NCBI RefSeq assembly: GCF_000091045.1
Contig: NC_006692.1
Coordinates: 749,721 to 794,720, forward strand
From: Cryptococcus deneoformans JEC21
Lineage: Eukaryota; Basidiomycota; Tremellomycetes; Tremellales; Cryptococcaceae
Direction: 5' to 3'
Length of the DNA: 45,000 nt
Below, piece by piece: positions 34,850 through 45,000 of the stretch. The first letter of the stretch is position 1; each line of letters opens with the position of its first letter. The position numbers and the translations under genes are program-made. The notes beneath the pieces were generated by a model that had not been told where the DNA came from, did not search any database, and worked only from the letters and a program-made list of their open reading frames with translations.

Positions 34850-35630
34850 TTTTGTTTGAATGAGAGTCAATTATTTCTGATCTATGTCTGGAGTCGATGG
34901 GTTTGGCTCAGAAGAGGCGAAAAGAGCTAGACAGGATGGGATAAGCAGGTCATTTGGTAGAGACAGTGAGTTGGTAACGAATAATAGTAACAATACTCAT
35001 TTGTCGATGTGTTTCGCTCTTCGCTCTTCGCTCTCGCTCGTTGGGCATATTCTGGATATCAACTAAGTGTCGCTCCCGGTGATGTTCTACCCGGTAAAAT
35101 GAACAGATGACTATAGCGGTTCCCATGTAACCCGTTGTAATCCTCGGCTAAGCGCTGAACGCTGTTGCTGATGACCTGTCCGATGCTCATGATGGTCATG
35201 CCTATTTGTTACGTCGTCATTTCCAGACTCCATCCGGACGTCGTGGCCAACACCGAACACTCCATTACTGAGTACTACGGTACTCGTACTACGTACTCAT
35301 TACAGTTGTGCGTGTATCCATCGTACACTAATACCTCTGCAACGGGTGATAAACGATACTCACATGATGCTGCTGCTGCTGTCCGTTATAGCTGCTGCAA
35401 TAGTCAAGTGATGCAGGCTTGGGAACGGAAGCCGTCCCGAAAAGGAAGCCCAACAAATGATGATGTTCGCAAACTGAAAGCTCAGATCAATCTCAGACGG
35501 AATCAGAAATTATTTTCGGCATCTGCAGGTAGTGCCATCATTTATCAAAAAGTGATACTCAAGAGGGCATAAGGAGGTAAGTACAGGGTTCCATACATGT
35601 ACATATCGTCTCCTATCTCCAGATGACCCA
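34850..35630. other. Intergenic region, BTB/TSR2
   Basis: This is 781 bp between two minus-strand genes: promoter and leader of the BTB gene and the TSR2 3'UTR. It contains a short TTCGCTC tandem repeat near 35013-35040 and a small GCT run near 35369. No gene is seen. Confidence 0.45.
35013..35040. repeat. Short TTCGCTC tandem repeat
   Basis: About three and a half imperfect copies of a 7-nt TTCGCTC unit lie just upstream of the BTB gene. Confidence 0.6.
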
Positions 35631-36275
35631 TTACCGTCTTCGACCTCCCTTTTGCACCAAAGTGAACCCATCATCATCCACCACAGGCTCCTGTTTTTCT
35701 CTCCTCTCCTCTTCTCTGGCGACCAATTGTGGTGCCTCACCTCCGTCGACCTCCATCTCGTCGTCCTCTTCTCCACTGGACGAGTCATCTTCGTTTTGAG
35801 CTCCTTTAGAAACCTGCACTCCAGTTCTTCTCACTTCATTTGCTTTCCGCTCAAGCGCCTCGACTATGCTCTCAGGCTTCTCCTCAGTAAGGAGACCCTT
35901 CCATAAACGAACAATGTCAGACGCCACAGCCTCAATGGAACCGTCTTCAAGACGAGCCTCAAATTCGTCTTCCATGATTTGTGTAAGAAGGTCGATGATG
36001 TCGTCTTGGTCGAGTGGAGGATCATTAGCGTCGGCGGGGTCGACGGCAGGACCGGCGACCGATGGAGCGCAGGAGTCGGGAACAGGGGCAGGGAGGTAGG
36101 TTGCACGAGACTCGAACTCGTCGATAAGAGTGGAAGCAATCCAGGTCTTCTTCTCTGCAGACTCTGATCCGCCCCATTGTTCTGAAACGGCAATGGTGAG
36201 GGCTGGCCACAAGTCTAGAAGGGCAAGAGTGCCTCGAGCGAAGAGAAGAATAGTTGGGGATGTGGCATCGGCCAT
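35631..36275 (-). CDS. TSR2: Pre-rRNA processing protein TSR2
   Basis: A single exon of 214 residues, the only intronless gene in the window. Tsr2 signature: TLALLDLWPALTIAVSEQWG followed by a second Gly (WGG at residues 34-36), then KKTWIASTLIDEFES, and later DDIIDLLTQIMEDEFEARLE plus DIVRLWKGLL. The C-terminus is acidic then basic (DDSSSGEEDDEMEVDGG ... VQKGGRRR). Tsr2 is the dedicated chaperone and escort of ribosomal protein eS26, taking it from importins to pre-40S. The frame extends upstream without a further ATG, so 36275 is the start. Divergent from the PUF gene. Confidence 0.92.
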   Translation of the reverse strand: MADATSPTILLFARGTLALLDLWPALTIAVSEQWGGSESAEKKTWIASTLIDEFESRATYLPAPVPDSCAPSVAGPAVDPADANDPPLDQDDIIDLLTQIMEDEFEARLEDGSIEAVASDIVRLWKGLLTEEKPESIVEALERKANEVRRTGVQVSKGAQNEDDSSSGEEDDEMEVDGGEAPQLVAREEERREKQEPVVDDDGFTLVQKGGRRR

Positions 36276-36910
36276 TTTATGTTGTCTCTTCCTAATAAAC
36301 GGTAGTTTTGGAGCTGGATACAGACTATGGGGATTGGGTCCTTGCTTTGATAAATGTGTGGCGAAACGAGCCAAGCAGACTGTAGGAGACTAGTCAAAGC
36401 TTTCGACAACAAAAATTATTGCTCTCTTCTTGTCAGAAGTGTTGATTAATTACAGTACATAATTTAAAAAAAATAACTTGGGGCGGCGCTGTCCGGAGGA
36501 AAGGCACGCGCCATTATTCGACGACCACCAGCAGGTTACCGACGGAACATCCATTTCGCCGTCGTCGTCGGGCGGTCGGTGTTGAAACTCGGTTGGCTTT
36601 CTTGTTCTCCTGCGTTTCAACTTGCATTCGAGCTAACAGACGCCGTAGTCACAGTCTAGCCTCTATGCAGCTCCTATTGTGTCTATATAAACCATCCATA
36701 GATCGGCTCACCCAACAATGCCCCCTTCTTATACGTACTCCCTCATTACCGATACTGTTTGCCATTCTTGTACGCAGTGACCCTCCAACAATCATTATCA
36801 ATTGGGCACTTTAGTCTTACAGGGTATTACTCGTAAGGACAGAATTGAAAGGTCAGGCAGTACAGCAAAGACGTTGAGTCCGCCGTCATTACACTTCCCA
36901 GTAGACAACA
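36276..36910. promoter_or_regulatory. Divergent promoter region, TSR2/PUF gene
   Basis: This is 635 bp between outward-facing start codons. A short GC-rich block (36481-36575) with CGTCGTCGTCGG separates two AT-richer flanks. No defined site is recognised. Confidence 0.45.
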
Positions 36911-39900
36911 ATGACCCCGCCTACCAGACATAGTGACAGCAACAGCTCGTCCCCTCAACAGCAACGGCGTTCTTCTATGCCTATTACTCCGATCCATTTC
37001 GCTGCAGGATCTCCACACTACCGACAATCTGCATCTTCACAGTATTTTACAACCCCTTATCAGACGATGGGGCGAACTTCTCGGTCAGTTTCCTTTAATG
37101 GACCGTCGCATGTTCGCCTGTACGATGTGATTGGGAACGAATCGGTTGCCAATCAACGGATCAACCTGGCTGCATTGCCACCTCAATATGCTATGCATAA
37201 TTCAAGCACATCGCCTGGGCATCGCAGCATCAGTAACGTTGGTCTTCTCCCTCCTGCATCTTTGTCGGAACTGCGTAATCGCACTCAACAACTCATTGAA
37301 CGCTGTGGCATTGTTAGTCGCCATAACAGTACTCTCTCATCTCTAGAGATCACAAGGAGTCGTCCTCGCATCACACCCGATAATATATCTTACTACATGC
37401 AAGCTGACGACCGCGTTGTGCGTCGAGCCATGGAACGCTTCGGTATCCATGATTCAAATTGTGCGGCTGCTGTTCAGCTGTCTGGATTCTACGAGGGAGA
37501 GGCAAGTAAAGGCATTCACGGCCAGACGCTTTTACCTTCCGATACTGTTTGGTTTGGAGCGCCGAATGTTACAGGGGGTCAATCAATCAGCGGCATACGA
37601 AGTGATTCGAGGATGGCCAATCACGATTCACATCATCAACATCAAGAGCTTGACCCCAGCGACCTTCAATTCCCTTCGGAAACACTTTGGATCGGGAACC
37701 TTGATGTTCAGGTCGGCAAAGGTGTGATTTATGAGGCATTTGAACAATATGGCCCAATCGGCAGTATAAGAGTTCTTCCTGAAAAGGTATTAGGATCAAT
37801 CGCGAAATAATTGACGGTGCTGATTCTCCTTTAGACATGCGCTTTCGTAAATTTTGTCAAACAAAGCAGTGCAATTTTCGCCCATGAAGATGTGCTTCAT
37901 CGCCTAGGGGGTATTCTACCTACTCTTTCCCGTACAGCGCCGGTTCTACTCGGATTCGGTAAAATGAATGCTTCGCTCAAGCAAAAAAGGTCAGCAGTGC
38001 TATCTCCTTTCGTACAAGGTGAGATGACTTCGCCCCTTTATCGAACAATACCACCCAGTACTCCGCGAATGAAGCAAGGGCCTGCATCTCCGCTTCTGGC
38101 CACAAGAGCTATCAAAATCGCTAAAGTGCCAACTGATATCTCCTCCACGAAGTTGTCTCAGACTTTTTCGGTTTTCGGATTTGTAGAAAACTCTCGGATC
38201 TTACCTGGAATGGTAACTTCCCTTCGATTATTTCAAAGCTATACAGTTACTGACTTCTACTCAATAGCGTCATGGCTTCATCAATTTTGAAAGACTTGAC
38301 TCTGCAGTCGCTGCTTACGAAGAGTTCAGTGGCAAAGAGATTTTCGGTGCCCACTATGGCCCGGTTCAAATTGATTTTGCGCGAGTTCCCACTCGAGCTC
38401 CAAGTTATATGACCTTTGACATTACCTCTGACATGGGCCTCACAAATGCTCTCAATCTTGTCAGCGGCGCTTCAACAGTTCCGATGGAGCAACAGCTTTC
38501 TGAAGGGGGTAGTGGGGTGGAAAACTATCGAAGTCCACTCCTACTGGATCTTATTAAGCAGGGGATGCATGAAAAGGTTCTAGAGAAGGATTTGGGGGTA
38601 AATGGAGCTGTCACAGAAGAGCAAATGATTATGCAGGTTTTTGGCAGCGGAGAAGGTGGAGAAGGTGATGACGAAGTGAGGGCAAAGGAAGGTCTGTCTA
38701 TTAACTTCTAATGGATCCTGTTTTGAGCTTATAAGGAAAATAGGTTATGGGAAAACTCATTGGCAACTGATCATACCCGAATTACACCCATTGACAATGG
38801 AGATATTTGACGCCATCAATCTTAAAACAATCGCCCTCGAGTTGAGCCAAAGTCATCTCTCAATGGAACATGTCGATGATATATGTCAGTCGTATGCTGG
38901 CCATTACGTACAGGTGAGTTACCAAATCAAGTTTTTAAGTAAATGCCGACATATTAGTACAGCTATCAATACACCCTCTCGGAAACACCGTTTTGCAGTA
39001 CCTATTCAGACTTGCTTCGCCCAAACAACGTCTTGCTATTTTGAAAGGAATATCGCCTTACCTTGCTTATGTAGGCATTCATCATCATGGTACTTGGGTG
39101 GCACAAACCCTTGTGGATAGCTGCCGGACTGAAGAAGAACAACAAATCATAGTTGAGTCATTTCGAGAGTGGGCACCAGCTCTTATGTGCGACAAGATCG
39201 GCAATTACCTGTGTTCAGGCATCATGGAATACGGCCCTGAGCTCAACAGCTTTATATTTGACGCCGCCGTGGACAAACTGCTGGCAATAATCTCAGATCG
39301 ATATGGAGCAAGGTGTCTGCTGAGGTGCTTGGAAAGCTCACAAGCCACCTTGTACCAAAAGGTATGTCATTATCCCTTTTCTTATGTAGCCGTACTTGAT
39401 AACAGTCATGCAGAAACGTGTGGCAACGTCCATCGTTCTTAATTCCATCCCCCTCGCCACATGCTCAAATGGAGCCCTCTTGCTGACATGGCTCCTTGAT
39501 AGTTCCAACTTGCCGGGGCGCTACGATCTGATATCTAAGCGATTCCTTCCCCACCTTGGCCATCTCTGTAACCATAGAATTGCATCTCGCTCCATTTTGA
39601 GAAGTAGGTCATTGATTGATGCTTAATTCTAATGCCTCAGGATACTTACCAAAGTGGTGCAGTCATTGCTCAATCGAGTGAGCCAGAAGCATCAAAAAGT
39701 GTTCTCAGGAGCATATTTTTGTCCAAAAAATATGATTTCGTTCTTAGAAGTCTACTCTTCGATTCACCTAGTGGGCCCCAGTTTATCGGCAAGATCCTTG
39801 CACTCAGTACCATATCGCCAGGCGACAGACTCGAAATAGAAAAAGCCATTAGCACAACTTTGTCGGCAATGACGGCGAACTATAGTCCAGAACATCACGC

Positions 39901-40345
39901 ACTGTTGGATTCCATTGCACGAACGAACTCAAGACTGAATGTGGCGGGCATTAAAGTAAGCAGAACCCTTTCCCAATCTCCGTCCTTCACAAATGCACCC
40001 CCTCTGCAACCAGCAAAACTGTCGTCACGGCAAGCTTGCAGCCAACTCCTGCCTTCATTCCAGTTCATAAGCTCTGAGACAAAAGGATCTAGTCCCCCTT
40101 ATCACCCATCTCTGTCATGTGGGCCGCAATCATTTGCACAAGACAAAGCCGTAACATCTCAGTCCCAAACATCTCAAGAACCTTGGCATGGCGTACCCCT
40201 TCAAGCTCTTTGCACACCGGAATTCCGGCCGGTACGGATCACTCGGCCCACATCGGCAACCCCGCCCCCGACGATCAGGCCCGAAAACGTGCCGCTTCCA
40301 GTTACGCCATACGGAAAGTCTGACGCAGAGGATGAACAAGAGTAG
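36911..40345 (+). CDS. RRM-RRM-PUF RNA-binding protein (Jsn1/Puf2-like)
   Basis: Exons 36911-37786, 37835-38212, 38268-38691, 38744-38913, 38999-39361, 39414-39603 and 39663-40345 give 1027 residues. RRM1 (about 258-330) has RNP2-like LWIGNL and RNP1-like KTCAFVNFV. RRM2 (about 382-455) has IKIAKVP and RHGFINFE. A pumilio-type helical repeat region spans about 570-860 (HHGTWVAQTLVDS, CDKIGNYLCSGIMEYG, SDRYGARCLLRCLESS); the residues G-N-Y, G-T-W and G-A-R sit where PUF repeats contact bases. The long N-terminus and the tail are Ser/Pro-rich. The layout matches yeast Jsn1/Puf1 and Puf2, which bind mRNAs of membrane and mitochondrial proteins. The 39604-39662 intron is chosen because only this acceptor keeps SRSILRIIAQSSEPEASKSV in frame. 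Confidence 0.9.
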
Positions 40346-42158
40346 TCGACCCTCAAGGGCTGTCTGATACCTATAAGTGGATGCAAGATCTGAAAGCTCT
40401 GGGCGAGGACCGAGCGATCTCTCAAGAATACAAGGATCCGGAAAAGGATTTGATGTTGGGAAAGGAGGGCCGATCAGGCAGTGGTATCCTTGATAAGTCG
40501 CCGTAGGAGTTTTTTTGCTGTGACTATTATGCTTTTCCACCAGACTATTAAACGATAAATATAATGGATGAACGGCCACCCATCGTCAATTCTACTTTTG
40601 ATTTCATTTCATTGATGCTGTATATATCGTTGTTGTGACCCCAGGGTAAAGTTCAGGTTGTCAGTTCTTGTTTTGTTGCTGGCACTTGCCTAGCAGTATG
40701 TATGACAGTGTCTTGTCCATATAGGCTCCTGATTAAGTGCATCTCTTACTGTGCCCTGATCCATTTGGGGGGAATAACTATTTGCTACTACTTTAGGTTG
40801 GCACCAACATCTCCCATATGTGGCTCGAATCAACAGTCCACCAGCCAACTACATGGCGGGTGATCGCTGGTGATTCGTATTGCAGCAAGTATCACGTATG
40901 TCCGCTCTTGTGGCCTGCATCGTGTCGTGTCGATTACTTGTTTTATTATTTTGGTGCTTGCCTTACAGTGTCAAAAATTATCTTGCATAGTACATTGAAT
41001 TCCAGTTTACCATCTAAGCGAAACCGTGATTATCCATCGTGTTTTCATATGTTTATATCAACTAAAGGAATAACTCGTGTGTTCAAATAAGAGTCAATTT
41101 GATCGTAAATTGTCGTAGACGGCGGAAAATCCGTTGTCGTCGTTGTTCCCTGTCGCTGCTGTCCCTCTACGCTTTCCTCGCCAAACCTTCCGCCTTCATT
41201 ATACTCCCTGTCATCTTCTTTGCTTCCGTAAGGTGGCATCTATAGTGGCAGTATTGTCTATAATGCAATGCGATGGTTGCTTTTTGGCCATCATTGTCCA
41301 CTTAGACTTGGTTTGCCTATGAATCGAGAAGCAATGGGTTATTGCTCGATAACTGGTGGGAGACCGGAGGAAAAGCCGATTCCGCTGCCGCAAGCATAAG
41401 CGAAATGATAGTTTCGAAGCTGTTTCTGGCCTCTTGTACGATTTCTTGTTTTTCTGCAAAGAGTGTCGGTCTCTTCAAGACCATCCAAAACCATTGGCTG
41501 AAAGAATTGCTTGAGTTCTATTCCCATATTGCGATAAAAAATGGAATCCTTCACGATTCCATCATTCGCTCCCAAGGTCACAAGATCTCTGCCTTGCTAA
41601 TCCTTCATCATTACCAACCGATAAAAGCTTCAATCAACAATTGCAAAGCCCAGTTGACATTCGAACAAGGCGAAGCTGGTGTCGAGAGTGCGGATACCAA
41701 ATGGACTGAAAAGCGCCTCGTTTCGTTGTATGCGTGATAGAAAGAACCCTAGTTTTGGTTCCTCTCCGACTGCGACAGTTGATATTTGAGCATGGTTCGG
41801 TTTGAGGCTGATTTGTTTTCATGGTTTATTATTGTATTCGTATTTGTTGTGCATAAATGGTGCAAAAGTCAGAGTCGACTTGGTGGGCGCGAAGATGAAG
41901 CACACACTTGGCGCGAGCCTATTTTGACATCTGGATTAATAGTGTGTATCGCTCAGAAGAACATCTTTGTTGTTGTTTATTGTTGCTTGGTTCGTCCGTC
42001 ACGCACCCAGTCATAGACCTTCGTTCTCATCTTCCACTGAATCATCGGTTTTGTTATCCTTTCCAGCCTTACGTTAATTCCTCACTGCGCGACAACCATA
42101 TCCCTACGCCTCTCCCCAGCTCAGCACAAACATCAATAAACTGCCTGCTAGCTAGAAA
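40346..42158. other. 1.8 kb region with possible minus-strand gene remnant
   Basis: No confident gene. The first part (40346-41040) is the 3'UTR of the PUF gene plus featureless sequence. Around 41045-41830 the minus strand holds several protein-like segments in different frames that can be joined by plausible introns (see findings). The right end is the GRASP promoter. Confidence 0.4.
41045..41830 (-). other. Possible unidentified gene or decayed gene, minus strand
   Basis: Segments in order: an open frame including LGFFLSRIQRNEALFSPFGI (about 41820-41630), another with VTLGANDGIVKDSIFYRNMG (from about 41590), then EKQEIVQEARNSFETIISLM running to a TAG near 41325, and a separate ATG frame at 41239-41045 (MPPYGSKEDDREYNEGGRFG). 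No start codon or unique intron set links the first three. The plus strand is also open over 41342-41737. I recognise no family. Confidence 0.2.
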
Positions 42159-43227
42159 ATGGGCCAGGCAACATCTTCTCTTCCTTCTTCGCTTCCCGAC
42201 CTCGCCCTTCATTGTCTGCGCGTTGCAGACATGTCCCCGGCAGACGGGCTGGTCGAACCGTATTTTGACTATCTTATCGGTGTTCAAACGCCTTCGATCA
42301 ATGAACCGACTGGCACTCCTGGCGCATCTGAAGGAGGGAGAAGGAGTAGTAGTGAGGGTGTAGAAGCACTGAGGCCAGATGTGCTGGGCAAAATATTAGA
42401 AGAAAATGAAGGGAAACAGATTGGACTAAGAGTATACAATACGAAAAGCCAGAGGGTTAGAGGTGGGTAAACCATATAAAGAGCCACCGCAGAAATCACT
42501 GATGGATGGGCCGGCTTTCTTTTAGACGTTTATCTGGTACCCTCTCGCGCTTGGTCAGAAGAAGCGTCAAAAGCGAGCGGCGACCCAAACGCTAAACCTT
42601 CATTACTTGGTCTGAGCCTAAGGGTTTGTAATCCCGCACATGCCCTGGAGTCTGTATATCACGTTTTGGATGTCTTAGAAGGGAGCCCAGCAGAGGTAAG
42701 TCAGTAATATCAGGGGATGCTCAAGAGGGTGTGCTCATAATGGGGGTATGTAGATGGCGGGTCTTGTGCCTTGGGGAGATTATGTCCTTGCTTGGTCTGG
42801 CGGCCCTTTACATTCTGAGAACGACTTTTACAACTTGATCGAGGCCCATGTGGACAAGCCATTGCGGCTATTTGTCTACAACGCTGACTTGGAGTACGTG
42901 TCTCGGCATCCATAGTGGACGAGATGCTAACGTCAAACGCAATAGTAACCTTCGAGAAGTAGTTCTTTACCCTACTAGACAGTGGGGGGGAGAAGGCTTA
43001 ATAGGATGTGGCATTGGGTATGTACATTCTATTTTTTTCTACGCGGCATGCTGACCGCATCTTGCCTCAGCTACGGACTTTTACACCGTATACCACGGCC
43101 GTCAACGCCCCCCTCTGGACAGGCTAGCCTGTCAGGAGCGGATGGGTATTTTGGACCTGACGATGTGAGGAGACCGAGTATGCAAGGGTCTGTCAGTGAA
43201 GGCGGGGGACTGGCGGAGACTGTCTAG
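42159..43227 (+). CDS. GRH1: GRASP-family Golgi reassembly/stacking protein GRH1
   Basis: Exons 42159-42462, 42526-42695, 42754-42893, 42946-43017 and 43071-43227 give 280 residues. The N-terminus MGQATSSLP carries a Gly2 suited to myristoylation, as in vertebrate GRASPs. Two GRASP-type PDZ repeats follow: FDYLIGVQTPSINE with KQIGLRVYNTKSQRVRDVYL (about 36-110), and LGLSLRVCNPAHALESVYHV, AGLVPWGDYVLAWSGGPLHS, PLRLFVYNADLDNLREVVLY (about 125-215). The conserved end of the GRASP domain, GEGLIGCGIGYGLLHRIP, closes it, followed by a short Pro/Ser/Gly tail. GRASPs work at the early Golgi with COPII and golgins and in unconventional secretion; Cryptococcus GRASP has been tied to capsule and RNA export in the literature. 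Confidence 0.94.
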
Positions 43228-43644
43228 GAGAGGTAGTTGAGTAAAACCCGTATAACGATGTCATGACATGCATAAAACGCTACTGTCTTGTTATTTGCGT
43301 TCTGTGAACTGCTTAAATGTTCCCGCTTTCTTTTTCTGTTGTTGTTTGCGCTCGGACGCGTTTGGTTTCCAGAAACAGCTTAGTCGTTGCCGCTGCGTCT
43401 CCAGTACAATCATCCATTTCATTCCTTCCTTCCTTCCTCATATCTTCTTCTTCCTTCCTGCCCATACGCTCTCACAACAGATCACACGCTACAGCTGCGG
43501 CAACGGCCTCAAAAGCACCCATCCACTACAGACACAAGCCACCGCGAACATCCTCAGGGTCCAGAGTGCGAGAGCATTTCTCTGTGGTGACAGCGCTTTT
43601 CGTTACTCATTTCAGCACACAACACTGTATCGTATATTGACAAA
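43228..43644. promoter_or_regulatory. GRH1 3' region and kinase promoter
   Basis: This is 417 bp between two plus-strand genes. A CT-rich tract of CTTC/CCTT units at about 43420-43462 lies 180-225 bp before the kinase ATG, a common fungal promoter and leader feature. No ORF is supported. Confidence 0.5.

Positions 43645-45000
<1,356 letters not shown>

Noticed and set aside
38957..38998. Alternative acceptor (ATTAG) for PUF gene intron 4
   Set aside because: It shifts the frame to a stop within about 30 codons, whereas the TTTTGCAG acceptor gives continuous PUF repeats.
41339..41581. GANDGIV motif reminiscent of Ccc1/VIT1 iron transporters
   Set aside because: Only six or seven residues match. 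The flanking sequence lacks the transmembrane helices of that family.

Overview
The window reads as nuclear chromosomal DNA of a basidiomycete yeast, very probably the Cryptococcus neoformans/gattii complex or a close tremellalean relative. The evidence is about one gene per 2.2 kb on both strands, almost every gene broken by several 36-90 nt introns with GTRNGT donors and CTRAY-like branch sites, balanced base composition, and protein families typical of fungi. I see no plasmid, phage, transposon, rRNA, tRNA or CRISPR signal. Species placement is inference, since no database search was possible.

Layout. 1-7.4 kb: partial Nnt1/Efm7-type methyltransferase (-), splicing factor CWC21 (+), a 2.25 kb stretch with only gene-like fragments, then an AXL2-like cadherin-domain membrane protein (+). 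8.4-13.6 kb: SNARE VTI1 (-), the MO25 scaffold HYM1 (+), and an unidentified Ser/Pro-rich protein (+). 14.4-20 kb: RPS27 (-), LTV1 (-), TIM13 (+) and RRP1/NOP52 (-). 20.4-27 kb: coatomer beta SEC26 (-), F1Fo subunit e TIM11 (+), and an RbAp48/Hat2-type histone chaperone (+). 27-36.3 kb: SIW14 phosphatase (-), a CBM21/RVxF regulatory subunit of PP1 (-), a 2.4 kb gene-poor gap, a BTB/POZ protein (-) and TSR2 (-). 36.9-45 kb: an RRM-RRM-PUF RNA-binding protein (+), a 1.8 kb gap with possible gene remnants, GRASP/GRH1 (+) and a GCK-III kinase of the KIC1/MST3 type (+) running off the end.

Functional themes. Four genes serve 40S or pre-rRNA work (RPS27, LTV1, TSR2, RRP1). Three serve the early secretory and endosomal pathway (VTI1, SEC26, GRH1). 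HYM1/MO25 and the GCK-III kinase are known partners in the RAM/morphogenesis pathway, and AXL2 is a cortical polarity landmark in yeast. Genes are individually transcribed. Several pairs are divergent with 170-640 bp between start codons (NNT1/CWC21, VTI1/HYM1, LTV1/TIM13, SEC26/TIM11, TSR2/PUF).

I built exon models by hand, joining exons only where frame and family similarity agreed. They contain 87 coding introns, of which four use GC-AG boundaries. The most unusual items are these GC-AG introns, two genes whose first coding exon is only the ATG, a 423 nt RPS27 intron carrying a 93-codon frame, a cadherin-like module in the presumed cytoplasmic tail of the AXL2 protein, and two intergenic stretches with gene-like fragments. 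No clearly novel system was found.
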